From: Pseudogracilibacillus auburnensis | GTDB taxonomy: Bacteria; Bacillota; Bacilli; Bacillales; Amphibacillaceae | Direction of reading: 5' to 3' | Assembly (NCBI RefSeq): GCF_003201975.1 | Contig: NZ_QJJQ01000009.1 | Coordinates: forward strand, 89,104-153,103 | DNA length: 64,000 nucleotides | Shown: positions 45,072 through 54,862 of the stretch, one piece after another | How positions within the stretch are numbered: position 1 is the first letter of the stretch | Layout of the letters: every line of letters begins with the position of its first letter | The notes under the pieces: generated by a model | Seen by the model: only the letters and a program-made list of their open reading frames with translations | Databases searched by the model: none | Told to the model about the DNA's origin: nothing | Position numbers and translations under genes: made by a program

Positions 45072-45707
45072 ATGCAGGAAGATATATATATAGTTGGTGC
45101 AGGAACTTATGGTGAAGTTATGCTAGAACTTGCCGGGATCCTGGGTTATAAGGTTAAGGGTTTCTACGATGAAAAAATTGAAGAAATAAGTACTGTTATG
45201 GGAATCAAAGTTATTGATAAGTTTTCTGCTCTTAATGAACAAGAAATTAAGGGGAAAAATTTTATCGTAGCTATTGGTAACAACAAAATAAGATTTAATT
45301 TAATGAACAAGATTAATCAAATTGGTGGCAAGACACCCTCCTTAATACATCCGTCGGCAATCATTAGTCCGAGTGCACAGATGGGTAAAGGCGTATATGT
45401 TCAAGCGAATGTATATATATGGACAAATGTAAAAATAGATGATTTTTGCATAATTAGTCCGGGTGTAGTAATTGCACACCATACAACTATTGGTAAAGCT
45501 TGCTTAATATCTACTCTTACTGGTGTTGGCGCATCAATAAATATTGAGGATAAAGTTTTCCTTGGTATGAAATCTACTATAGTCACTGGACTGCATGAAA
45601 TAGGTGAAAATTCTATTATAGGCGCAGGGGCTGTCGTTTTGAAAGATATAGAAAAAGAAAGTGTATATGCAGGTGTTCCTGCTAAAAAAATCAGGAACCT
45701 GAACTAG
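45072..45707 (+). CDS. epsM: sugar O/N-acetyltransferase, NeuD/PglD family
   Basis: A 211-residue protein. An N-terminal Rossmann-like part (IYIVGAGTYGEVMLELAGILGYKVKGFYDE) precedes a left-handed beta-helix of hexapeptide repeats (SAIISPSAQMGKGVYVQANVYI and following) with the catalytic histidine in IAHHTTIGK. It acetylates the 4-amino group to give UDP-N,N'-diacetylbacillosamine. ATG behind TAGGAGCG. EpsC, EpsN, EpsM and EpsL in one cluster reproduce the B. subtilis eps and Campylobacter pgl route. Confidence 0.9.
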   Translation: MQEDIYIVGAGTYGEVMLELAGILGYKVKGFYDEKIEEISTVMGIKVIDKFSALNEQEIKGKNFIVAIGNNKIRFNLMNKINQIGGKTPSLIHPSAIISPSAQMGKGVYVQANVYIWTNVKIDDFCIISPGVVIAHHTTIGKACLISTLTGVGASINIEDKVFLGMKSTIVTGLHEIGENSIIGAGAVVLKDIEKESVYAGVPAKKIRNLN

Positions 45708-45766
45708 GAAGAAATTATATTCACTAGCTGGTAGATGATTTTTGAAATAGAGGAGAAGGTTTGTAT

Positions 45767-47041
45767 ATGAGTAAGAAAAAAATATGGATATTCAACCACT
45801 ATGCTACTAATATGTTTTTCAATAAAGGTGGTAGACATTATTGGTTTGCTGAAAATTTATCCATAAATGGGTATGAACCAACAATTTTTTGTGCGAATAT
45901 TAGGCATAACACAGACGATGTTATTGATTGTCATAATAACAAATATTCTAGAAAAATCTTAAATGATATCCCCTTTGTGTTTGTTAAGACTACTAAATCC
46001 ATAGGAAATGGTATAGATAGAGTCAAAAATATGAGTATTTTCTTTTTTAATTTATTATCAATTGCAAATAAATATGTAAAAATATATGGAAAACCAGATT
46101 TTATTCTTTCCTCTAGTGTACACCCTTTAACAATGGTTGCCGGTATCAGAATTGCGAAAAAGCTAGGAGTCCCCTGTATTTGTGAAATAAGAGATTTGTG
46201 GCCAGAAGCAATTTTTGCATTTAAAAAAGCTAAAGAAAAAAGCCTTCTTGGAAAAGTGTTATTAGCAGGAGAACGTTGGATTTATAAGAATGCAGATGCG
46301 CTTATCTTTACTAAAGAAGGAGATACTGATTATATCATTGAAAAGAAATGGGATATTAAACAGGGGGGAGACATCGATCTTAAGAAATGTTACTACATTA
46401 ATAATGGTGTGGATTTAAAAAGTTTTAATGAACTATCTATTCAAAATACAATAGAAGATGAAGATTTAGTTTTTGACAAATTTAATGTGATATATGTTGG
46501 GGCAATTCGCCCAGTTAACAATGTAGGAAATATATTAGACGCGGCGACAATATTAAAAGATGAAAAAGAGATTCAATTTTTAATCTATGGTGATGGTACC
46601 GAAAAAGAAATGCTAGAAAAAAGAGTAGCAGAAAAAAATCTAACCAATGTTAAAATGAAGGGATTTGTAAACAAGAAATTTATACCTTACATATTAAGTA
46701 AGTCGTCAATAAATATATTAAACTATTCCCAAACCCAATATAATTGGAAAAGAGGAAATAGCTCTAACAAATTATTTGAATATATGGCTTCTGGAAAACC
46801 AATAATATCAACTGTTAAAATGGGCTATTCAATAATAAATAGATATAATTGTGGTATTGAACTCGAGGAAAGTACACCAAAAGAATTGGCTAATGCAATT
46901 TTAAAAATAAAGGGTATATCTAAAAAGCAGTATATGGCTCTCGGACAAAGCGCTAGAGAAGGAGCAGAAGATTTTGATTTTAAAAAGTTAACAAAGAAGC
47001 TAATTGATGTATTAGAAACAGTGGATAGAAAAAAGACCTAG
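45767..47041 (+). CDS. glycosyltransferase family 4 (WbuB-like)
   Basis: A 424-residue GT-B enzyme. The N-terminal half has KIWIFNHYATNMFFNKGGRHYWFAENL and CEIRDLWPEAIF, as in WbuB-type aminosugar transferases. The C-terminal half has IYVGAIRPVNNVGNILDAA and the donor-binding SSNKLFEYMASGKPIIST. It likely adds the second sugar on the lipid carrier. ATG at 45767 follows AGGAGAAGG by 7 bp. Donor and linkage cannot be told. Strongly AT-rich codon use. Confidence 0.82.
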   Translation: MSKKKIWIFNHYATNMFFNKGGRHYWFAENLSINGYEPTIFCANIRHNTDDVIDCHNNKYSRKILNDIPFVFVKTTKSIGNGIDRVKNMSIFFFNLLSIANKYVKIYGKPDFILSSSVHPLTMVAGIRIAKKLGVPCICEIRDLWPEAIFAFKKAKEKSLLGKVLLAGERWIYKNADALIFTKEGDTDYIIEKKWDIKQGGDIDLKKCYYINNGVDLKSFNELSIQNTIEDEDLVFDKFNVIYVGAIRPVNNVGNILDAATILKDEKEIQFLIYGDGTEKEMLEKRVAEKNLTNVKMKGFVNKKFIPYILSKSSINILNYSQTQYNWKRGNSSNKLFEYMASGKPIISTVKMGYSIINRYNCGIELEESTPKELANAILKIKGISKKQYMALGQSAREGAEDFDFKKLTKKLIDVLETVDRKKT

Positions 47042-47144
47042 TGTACAAGAATAATAAGAAATGATTTAGTTTGAGTTGTAGTTATATATTGTTTATTTAC
47101 ATTAGTACTTTTTAGAGCTTATATAACTTAAAGGATGTTAGAAA

Positions 47145-48296
47145 ATGAGAGTATGCATAATACGAAATGCAGAGGCTAGCAGTAATGCCGGTCTTTTTAG
47201 AATAATAGATGCGTTAATGGACATAGAGGCTAAACCACTCACACTTACAAGAAGTAGATTTAGTAAAAGCAAGAGTGGTAAATTCATATATAAACCTTTT
47301 AAATATCAAGAACAATCTATCCCAAATTATGAGTTGCAATTTAAAACGGATTTTGGGAGAGGTATAAGAAACATCTTTCAGCTTGTATTATTTCAATTTT
47401 TTACAATTCTATGGTTATTAAAAAATAGAAAAAAGTTTGATGTAATCCACGCATTCGATTTAGATTCTGGTATACCCGCATTAATTTGTTCTATTTTAAC
47501 GAAAAAAAAAATTATCTATCATATTGCCGATTTTTATATAGATAGTAGACAAGGGATTCCTTCAAGATTTAAAAAACATGTGAGAAAGTTAGAATATTTT
47601 ATCATAGCAAAATCTGATGCAACTATTATCTGTACAGAAGAGCGTAAGGAACAAATAAAGGGAAGTCACCCTAAGAACCTTTATGTAGTTCATAATTCAC
47701 CTGTTGAACAATTGCAAATTGATTCTATCAATTCATACGCTAATAAAGATAAAGACAATAGTTCGAATTTATTAACATTAGGGTATGTAGGTGGATTATC
47801 TAAAAATCGCTTCATTAATGAAACTATAAATTTTGTTAAAAATAATCCGCAGGTGACTTTGAAGATTGCGGGCTTTGGTCGCTCAGAAGCATTAGTAAAA
47901 GAAGTAGCAGCTAATTATAATAATATTTTGTATTATGGTCGAGTTAGTTACGAAGATGCTTTAAAGTTGTATTCTCAGTGTGATGTGATGTTTGCAATGT
48001 ATGATCCGGCGATACCAAATCATAAATACTCAGCTCCTAATAAAGTCTATGAGGCAATGATGTTGGGTTTACCAATTATTGTAGCGAAAGGGACGGGGAT
48101 TGATATACTTGTTGAAACGGAAAAAATAGGTTTCTCTATTCAATATAGTGAAGAAGAGTTTAATAGTACAATCAAATCCCTTATGGAACAGAAAAAATTG
48201 TTAGAACAAATTAAACATAATTCGAAAGAGGCCTTTAAGAATTATTCATGGGCTAAAATGAAAAAGAGAGTACAAGAAATATATATAAATTTGTAA
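47145..48296 (+). CDS. glycosyltransferase family 4
   Basis: A 383-residue GT-B fold protein. IHAFDLDSGIPALIC and IYHIADFYIDS lie in the acceptor half; LGYVGGLSKNRFINETI, KIAGFGRSE and the donor-site SAPNKVYEAMMLGLPIIVA lie in the C-terminal half with the conserved Glu. It adds a sugar to the growing repeat unit in the cytosol. ATG with AAAGGATG upstream. Next downstream is the decayed wecC. Confidence 0.82.
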   Translation: MRVCIIRNAEASSNAGLFRIIDALMDIEAKPLTLTRSRFSKSKSGKFIYKPFKYQEQSIPNYELQFKTDFGRGIRNIFQLVLFQFFTILWLLKNRKKFDVIHAFDLDSGIPALICSILTKKKIIYHIADFYIDSRQGIPSRFKKHVRKLEYFIIAKSDATIICTEERKEQIKGSHPKNLYVVHNSPVEQLQIDSINSYANKDKDNSSNLLTLGYVGGLSKNRFINETINFVKNNPQVTLKIAGFGRSEALVKEVAANYNNILYYGRVSYEDALKLYSQCDVMFAMYDPAIPNHKYSAPNKVYEAMMLGLPIIVAKGTGIDILVETEKIGFSIQYSEEEFNSTIKSLMEQKKLLEQIKHNSKEAFKNYSWAKMKKRVQEIYINL

Positions 48297-48357
48297 AATT
48301 GAATAGAATAATTGAACTTTGAGGAAAAAAATTATAAGTTCAGAGAGGGGAATTTCA

Positions 48358-49572
48358 TTTCAGTAATTAATGTTATTGGTCTTGGTATATTGGTTTATCG
48401 ACTGCACTAATGTTTGCAAAAAGTGGACTTAAAGTAGTTGGTACTGATTATAATAGTGAACTAGTAGAATCTTTAAATCAGGGTAAATTAACTTTTCAAT
48501 AAAAAGGTTTTTTAAAGAGGCTGTAGCAAATGGAATAGAGCTTTCAACGGAATATCAGAAGACACATACATATATTTTTGTAGTTCCGATTCCTTACGTT
48601 AAGGAAGTAAAAAAGCTCGATCCAAAGTATGTTATCTCGGCTCTCCACATTTCCTTGATATATGTGATAAAGGAGCTAATTTACTTATAGAATCTACAGT
48701 ATCCCCTGGAACCATTGACAAATATATTCGTCCAGGAATAGAAAAAAGAGGCTATGTAATTGGAGAAGACGTCTATTTGCTGCATGTGCCTGAAAGGATT
48801 ATTCCCGGGAATATGGTTTATGAGCTTGAACATAATTTAAGAACAATAGAAACAGACATTTCGGAAATTGGTGAAAAAGTTAAAGGATTTACAAAAACTT
48901 TTGTTAAGAGGAAATAATTGTAACGGATATAAGATCGGCAGAAATGTCAAAAGTTATTGAGAATACGTATAGAGATATTAATATAGCTTTTGCAAATGAA
49001 TTGGCTAAAATATGTCGCGTAGATTCAATGGATGTGTATGAAATCATTAGAATTGCTAACCAACATCCAAGGGTAAATATTCTCCAACCAGGACCAGATT
49101 TTGGGGGGACACTGCATCTCAGTTGATCCATGGTTTTTAGTAGGGGGTTATCCAGATTTAACGAATCTAATATTAACAGCTCGGAAAACAAATGACTCAA
49201 TGCCAACTCATGTACTTGGACGTATTCGTGATATAATGAGGGATCATAATATTAAAGATATTTCAAAAGTTGGCTTATATGGCTTGGCATATAAAGAAAA
49301 CGTGGATGATACAAGAGAAAGTCCTACACTCCAACTACTAGGAAGAATGGATGAACACTTGGCATTTGGAGTAAAGGTATATGATCCATTTATAAAAGAA
49401 AGAATTGTTTGACAATCAATTCATGAATTTTGAAGACTTTTTAAATGAAATTGAGATACTTGTTATAATGGTTGGACACGATCATATTAAGGAAAATATT
49501 GAACTTATTAAAGATAAACTAATTCTTGATACAAAAAATATTTGCATAGTTGAAGGTCCATACAAATTATAG
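48358..49572 (+). pseudogene. wecC: UDP-N-acetylmannosamine dehydrogenase, multiply frameshifted
   Basis: Fragments in several frames spell a nucleotide-sugar dehydrogenase: INVIGLG and STALMFAKSGLKVVGTDYN near 48370-48460, a part around 48600-48900 with stops, [23 protein letters not shown] at 48944, then [18 protein letters not shown] after a shift near 49110, and ESPTLQLLGRMDEHLAFGVKVYDPF to 49412, with a last shift before 49572. The catalytic region [15 protein letters not shown] is split by the shift at a run of six G. No single lesion can restore it. Gene order wecC-wecB shows the ancestral locus made ManNAc uronic acid. Confidence 0.88.
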
Positions 49573-49591
49573 AATAAAGTTGGTTGATAAA

Positions 49592-50689
49592 ATGAATAAA
49601 AAAATAATGGTAGTATTCGGTACAAGGCCAGAAGCGATTAAAATGTGCCCTTTAGTAAAAGAATTAAAAGAAAAAGATAACTTAGATACAATTGTTTGTG
49701 TTACAGGTCAACATAAAGAAATGTTAGATCAAGTGCTTCAGGCATTTGATGTAAAGCCAGATTATAATTTATCTATTATGAAAGAAAAGCAAACATTATT
49801 TGATGTAACTATAAATATTTTAGAAAAAATGAAAGACGTTTTAGAACAAGTGAAACCAGACGTTGTCTTAGTACATGGGGATACTTCAACAACGTTTGTG
49901 ACTGCTTTAGCTTGCTTCTATTTGCAAATTCCAGTTGGTCATGTTGAAGCTGGGTTGAGAACCCATGATATCTATTCTCCATATCCAGAAGAGTTTAATC
50001 GTCAAGCTGTTGGACTTGTATCTAAGTATAATTTTGCTCCAACAGAGATGGCTAAAGAAAACCTTTTAAAAGAAGGAAAAAATCCTTTCAGTATTTACGT
50101 TACTGGTAATACGGCTATTGACGCACTAAAAACAACTGTACATAAAGAATTTTCTCATGAGCAGCTTGATTGGGCCTCAGATAGCAAACTAATTATGATT
50201 ACGGCTCACAGAAGAGAAAACCTTGGTGAACCGATGAAAAATATGTTTAAAGCAATTAAACGGATTGTGGATGAACATCAAGACATTAAAGTAATCTATC
50301 CGATTCATATGAATCCGGTTGTAAGAGAAGCGGCAAATAAAATATTTGGAGGCAACAAACGAATAAGAATTATAGAGCCTTTGGAAGTACTAGATTTTCA
50401 TAACTTTCTTAACCAATCTTACCTTATATTAACTGACAGTGGTGGAATTCAAGAAGAAGCTCCAAGTTTAGGTAAACCAGTGTTAGTTATGCGTGATACA
50501 ACAGAACGGCCAGAAGGAATAAAAGCAGGGACACTTAAATTAGTAGGAACAGAAGAAGAAATAATTTATGAGAACTTTAAACTATTGCTTGAAGATGGAA
50601 ATGAATATGAAAAGATGAGTCAAGCTAGTAATCCTTATGGTGATGGAACTGCGAGTAAAAAAATTGCCGAAATTTTAAGTAATGAGTAG
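49592..50689 (+). CDS. wecB: UDP-N-acetylglucosamine 2-epimerase (non-hydrolysing)
   Basis: A 365-residue epimerase. KKIMVVFGTRPEAIKMCPLVKEL, HGDTSTTFVTALACFY, VGHVEAGLRTHD and TDSGGIQEEAPSLGKPVLVMRDTTERPE are all intact, so it should make UDP-ManNAc. ATG at 49592; an earlier in-frame TTG at 49550 lies inside the wecC remnant. With wecC dead, UDP-ManNAc here is either used directly by a transferase or feeds wall teichoic acid linkage units. Confidence 0.93.
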   Translation: MNKKIMVVFGTRPEAIKMCPLVKELKEKDNLDTIVCVTGQHKEMLDQVLQAFDVKPDYNLSIMKEKQTLFDVTINILEKMKDVLEQVKPDVVLVHGDTSTTFVTALACFYLQIPVGHVEAGLRTHDIYSPYPEEFNRQAVGLVSKYNFAPTEMAKENLLKEGKNPFSIYVTGNTAIDALKTTVHKEFSHEQLDWASDSKLIMITAHRRENLGEPMKNMFKAIKRIVDEHQDIKVIYPIHMNPVVREAANKIFGGNKRIRIIEPLEVLDFHNFLNQSYLILTDSGGIQEEAPSLGKPVLVMRDTTERPEGIKAGTLKLVGTEEEIIYENFKLLLEDGNEYEKMSQASNPYGDGTASKKIAEILSNE

Positions 50690-50735
50690 AGTTAATATTA
50701 TTTAATTTATTTTCATAATTAAGGTAGGTTTATTT

Positions 50736-52040
50736 ATGTTAAAGATCACTATAAAACCAAACAATTTAGTATTAATGTTAATATTATTTTTAAGTATCTT
50801 GCCTTCTGTTTATGTGCTTTCCTTTGGCATGCCAGTTTTATATTTGCTATTACCTATAGGTGTTCTTATTTTTTTCTTTGTACTATTAGGTGAAATAGGT
50901 GTTCCGAAAATTACCAAAAGTATAATTTTGCTATTTATTCTTATTTTAATTGAAATTTTCATATCTACTCTATATGGAACAATAACTACTATTGATAAAT
51001 TTGAATTTCCAACAGATTCGTTTCAATATATTGCAAGATACTTAGCTTTGATTTCCTTTATAATCTGGTTTTATAAAGGGAATATTAAAGCCGATACTTT
51101 TATAAAGTATTTTTTAGTGTTTTTAAATATCGCCATGCTAATAGGAATACTTCAATGGATACCTTGGCCAGGAAGAGAGTTCTTCATACAATTATATCCT
51201 TTTAGAGATGGAAGTCTTCAGCTTAATCAATTAAACAGAGATTTATCTGGAATAAGAATGCATGGGTTTTCCCAACATGGAACAGCGAACGGAGGAATAG
51301 CGACATTCTTCTTTGTATTTGCTTACTCAGTTTTTAAATATTACAAGAAGTATAAAGGTTTATCCGTGATTCTTATGGTTCTAGCGATTGTAACTATTTT
51401 TGCAAGTCAAGCTAGAGCAGGGATGTTAGCATTAGTATTTTCAATATTGTTATTTTATATTATCAATATATATATATTCAAAAAAAGTTTGAAACCCACA
51501 TTATATATGTTTTTTGGAACAACATTCCTTTTTGGTGTTGTTACATATCTTTATAAAAGTGGTAATAATTTCATTGTTCCAATGGTTTCTAAGTGGAATC
51601 AACTATTTGAGACAGAAGGTGGAGGCCGAACAGAACAGGCGCTTTACTTTTTTTCGGAAATAGAAACCCCATTTCAGTTCTTATTTGGTCTCTCTAAACA
51701 AGTGATAAATAATAGCGTATATTCCTATGGAGTTGAGATTGAGCCAGTAAATATATTTATACAATATGGTGCTGTTGGTTTTTTACTACAATATTCTGTA
51801 ATTGTTATATTGTTAATATATTTTTTAAAGGGCATGAAATATCTTTATTATAATAAAACTATAATGACTTTAATGGCAGCTTCGTTTGTTGGACTGTTTA
51901 GTTATCAAGTTTTTTCTATAGGCTATTATTTTTTTAGAGAACTTAGAGTTGGCCTATTCCCATGGATACTTATGGGAGTAGCAATTGCTGTTTATGAGAG
52001 ATATAAAAATAATGGAGGTAACTATGAGCAAGAAAATTAA
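50736..52040 (+). CDS. O-antigen/exopolysaccharide polymerase (Wzy-type)
   Basis: A 434-residue membrane protein with about 11 or 12 helices and one larger extracytoplasmic loop near residues 270-330 (KSGNNFIVPMVSKWNQLFETEGGGRTEQ). ASQARAGMLALVFSI is a typical Wzy/ligase stretch with an arginine next to a helix. It would join flipped repeat units outside the membrane. ATG behind AAGGTAGG. Its end overlaps the next glycosyltransferase gene by 17 bp. Confidence 0.82.
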   Translation: MLKITIKPNNLVLMLILFLSILPSVYVLSFGMPVLYLLLPIGVLIFFFVLLGEIGVPKITKSIILLFILILIEIFISTLYGTITTIDKFEFPTDSFQYIARYLALISFIIWFYKGNIKADTFIKYFLVFLNIAMLIGILQWIPWPGREFFIQLYPFRDGSLQLNQLNRDLSGIRMHGFSQHGTANGGIATFFFVFAYSVFKYYKKYKGLSVILMVLAIVTIFASQARAGMLALVFSILLFYIINIYIFKKSLKPTLYMFFGTTFLFGVVTYLYKSGNNFIVPMVSKWNQLFETEGGGRTEQALYFFSEIETPFQFLFGLSKQVINNSVYSYGVEIEPVNIFIQYGAVGFLLQYSVIVILLIYFLKGMKYLYYNKTIMTLMAASFVGLFSYQVFSIGYYFFRELRVGLFPWILMGVAIAVYERYKNNGGNYEQEN

Positions 52041-53187
52041 AGAAATATGTATAATCTCATCTGGTTATCCAACCCCAGAAGTACCTAAATATACTTTTGT
52101 CGATCAATTAGTTAGTTCATGGGCAGATATGGACATTAGTTGTACAGTTATTTCACCACAAAATATTAGCAATACTTTATTTGAAAAAAATAAAAGAAGA
52201 CCTAGGGAATGGACAAAAACAACTAAAAAAGGTAATAAAGTTAAAATTTATTCTCCAAGATATATTTCTTTCTCAAGAAAAGAAATATTTAGATTTAACG
52301 CTGGAAGTTTAACAATAAAAAGCTTCAAGCATTCAGTGTATAAAGAACTTAACAGATTGAACCTAAATGCAGATGCTTTTTATGGACACTTTATAGTATC
52401 ATCTGGTATTACAGCTGTTGAACTAGGGAAAAAGTATAAAATTCCATCCTTTTTCGCATTTGGAGAAAGTTCACTAGAACATATAGAAAAAATAGGTGTT
52501 GAAAAAATTTCTAATGCACTTACTGATGTCAGTGGTGTGATTTCTGTTTCAAGTGAAAATAAACGACGATTAATTGAAAGAGATATCGTGAAGAGTGATA
52601 AAATTGAGGTTTTTCCGAATGCAATAGATAGTAATTATTTTTGTCAAAAAAACAAACAGGAAATGAGAAAAAAACTTGGCTATAATCAGAAGGATTTTAT
52701 TATTGCTTTTCTAGGACATTTTATTCATAGAAAGGGGACAGCGAGAGTATCTAAAGCATTGGATGGGCTACCTGGAGTTAAGTCTATTTTCATAGGAAGT
52801 GGATCGGAAACACCAACATGCGAGGGTGTTTTGCATATGGGGAAAGTACCTCATAATAAAATTGCTGAAAAGTTGAGTGCAGCAGATGTTTTTGTTCTTC
52901 CTACATTAAATGAAGGATGTTGTAATGCTATAATTGAAGCTATGGCATGTGGATTACCGATTATTTCCTCTGACAAACCATTTAATGACGACATATTATG
53001 GGAAGATAATTCAATTAGGGTAGATCCAATGAATATAGAAGAGATAAAAAATGCTATAAAGTTAGTAAGGGATAATGAACAATTGAGGCGTAGAATGTCT
53101 GCAGCTTCATTAAAGCATGCTTCTACACTAAGAATTGAGAATCGAGCTAAGAATATAATTAATTTTATGGAGAAAAGCTCTTATTAA
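52024..53187 (+). CDS. glycosyltransferase family 4
   Basis: A 387-residue GT-B enzyme. Landmarks are ICIISSGYPTPEVPKYTFVDQ, VEVFPNAIDSNYF-type hinge (KIEVFPNAIDSNYFCQ), IIAFLGHFIHRKGTARV and the donor-site LPTLNEGCCNAIIEAMACGLPIISS with the E-x7-E pattern. ATG at 52024 is 5 bp after GGAGG inside the polymerase gene, so translation is coupled. A broken copy of its middle part lies at 54462-54655. Confidence 0.85.
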   Translation: MSKKIKEICIISSGYPTPEVPKYTFVDQLVSSWADMDISCTVISPQNISNTLFEKNKRRPREWTKTTKKGNKVKIYSPRYISFSRKEIFRFNAGSLTIKSFKHSVYKELNRLNLNADAFYGHFIVSSGITAVELGKKYKIPSFFAFGESSLEHIEKIGVEKISNALTDVSGVISVSSENKRRLIERDIVKSDKIEVFPNAIDSNYFCQKNKQEMRKKLGYNQKDFIIAFLGHFIHRKGTARVSKALDGLPGVKSIFIGSGSETPTCEGVLHMGKVPHNKIAEKLSAADVFVLPTLNEGCCNAIIEAMACGLPIISSDKPFNDDILWEDNSIRVDPMNIEEIKNAIKLVRDNEQLRRRMSAASLKHASTLRIENRAKNIINFMEKSSY

Positions 53188-53477
53188 GTAATTATCTTTT
53201 TAGAGTTGTTGATACTTCAGTAAAAATTAATTTAATTATACTCTTCACATTTGACAATGAGAGTATTGGTGAAGGGCAAAGTCTATAGAACATGCTTAAG
53301 GATTCAAGCTTTTAATTTCAAAAGGTATTAGCCGATGTAGCCAATAATTTTATATCCGCTATTCCAAATAAAATGCAATCTAATCTATCCCTGTATTCAT
53401 AACAAATAAAAGGCTTTAATTTTTAAGGTAAATAGACGGTATTTATATCAAGATAGGTTATTTTTGGAGGAATAATA

Positions 53478-54401
53478 ATGATAAAAAAAATTAAAACGTT
53501 TGGAAGGATAGTAAAAAACAAACCAAAAGGTTTAATTTATGCCTTAGGAGATAAGCGTGTATTCAATTGGTTGCCCGATAAATATTACTTAAAATTATTA
53601 TATTGGGGAGAAACAGGAAAAAAACTTAACCTTGTTAATCCTCAGACATATAATGAAAAATTACAATGGTTAAAACTTTATAATAGAAAACCAGAATATA
53701 CTAAATATGTTGATAAATATGCTGTTAGATCTTATATTGCTGAAATTATTGGTGATGAGTATTTAATACCACTAATCGGAGTCTATAATAGTATTGATGA
53801 AATAGACTGGAATTCCCTTCCAGAAAAGTTTGTATTAAAGTGTACACATGGTTCCAGTGCTAATATTATTTGTACAAATAAAAAAGAATTAAATATAAAG
53901 GATGTAAAAGGAAAATTAAATAAGTGGATGAAAAAAAATTGGTACTGGTTTGGTAGAGAATGGCCTTACAAACAAGTTAGACCGCGGATTATTTGTGAAA
54001 AGTTTATTGAACAGAACGATGGTGATGAGTTACGAGACTATAGGTTTTTTTGTTTTAATGGAGAACCTAAATTTATAACAGTGGATTTTAGTATAACAAA
54101 TAAGAAAAAAACAAGAAGGAATTTATATGATTTAGAATGGAATCTTATGGATGAGGAGATATCTTATCCAAAGGAATTGGGAATCAAAGTTAAAAAACCT
54201 GAAAAATTATGTGAAATGATTAATTTAAGCAAAAAATTATCTGCAAATATCCCCCATCTTAGAGTCGATTTTTATTATATTAAAGAAAAAATAATATTTG
54301 GTGAAATGACATTTTTTCATCAAAGTGGTATGGGTCAAATTAGACCAACTAAATTTGATAATCAAATAGGAGAATGGCTAAAGTTACCGAAAACCGATTG
54401 A
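53478..54401 (+). CDS. TupA-like ATP-grasp fold protein
   Basis: A 307-residue protein of the TupA-like ATP-grasp family. NPQTYNEKLQWLKLYNRKPEYTKYVDKYAVR, EKFVLKCTHGSSANIIC, and the acidic metal-binding end LRVDFYYIKEKIIFGEMTFFHQSG match it well. Such proteins sit in teichuronopeptide and capsule clusters and probably join an amino acid or similar group to a carboxyl of the glycan (for example a uronic acid from Ugd). ATG behind TTGGAGG. The 290-bp gap before it has no gene. Confidence 0.82.
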   Translation: MIKKIKTFGRIVKNKPKGLIYALGDKRVFNWLPDKYYLKLLYWGETGKKLNLVNPQTYNEKLQWLKLYNRKPEYTKYVDKYAVRSYIAEIIGDEYLIPLIGVYNSIDEIDWNSLPEKFVLKCTHGSSANIICTNKKELNIKDVKGKLNKWMKKNWYWFGREWPYKQVRPRIICEKFIEQNDGDELRDYRFFCFNGEPKFITVDFSITNKKKTRRNLYDLEWNLMDEEISYPKELGIKVKKPEKLCEMINLSKKLSANIPHLRVDFYYIKEKIIFGEMTFFHQSGMGQIRPTKFDNQIGEWLKLPKTD

Positions 54402-54461
54402 AATAATTTCAAAAATGTTGCTTTGGAAGAGGACATAGGGATTAGAATCCACAGCTTTAAG

Positions 54462-54655
54462 AACATAAAAAAAGTGTTGAAAAAAATCCAATGCACTTAT
54501 TAGACGTTAGTGGCATTGTTTTTGTTTCAAGTAGAAATAAAAGAAGTTTGATTGAAAAAGATATTGTGAAAAGTGATAAAATTGAGTTTTTCCAAATGCA
54601 ATACATAGTAATTATTTTTATCAATAAACAAACAGGAAATGAAAAAAATCTAGTG
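54462..54655 (+). pseudogene. fragment of a duplicated family-4 glycosyltransferase gene
   Basis: This stretch is a diverged copy of 52480-52680 in the upstream glycosyltransferase gene. Shared words include GATGT/CAGTGG, GTTTCAAGT, GATATTGTGAA, AGTGATAAAATTGAG, TTTTTCC and AACAAACAGGAAATGA. Frame shifts and the lack of both ends show that it is dead. It marks an old duplication or recombination within the locus. The flanks (54402-54461, 54656-54862) have no gene. Confidence 0.85.
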
Positions 54656-54862
54656 GTATTATTAAATTTAATCTGCTTATTATAAAATAAAATATATACC
54701 GAAGTTTGATTAATAGTCATTTGACTTATTGGCGGTTTGTATAAATTAATCTAAAAAATTCTAGATATAGTTATTGGAGTATAATATTTCTTTCCTAATT
54801 TAAAAATTTAAAAATTAAAAAATTATTGGAAGAGCCTGAAGTTATAAAAGGAGAAAATTAAG

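Noticed and set aside
53188..53477. Gene remnant before the TupA-like gene
   Set aside because: Short stretches such as FDNESIGEGQSIEHA appear in one frame, but they are too short to name a family.
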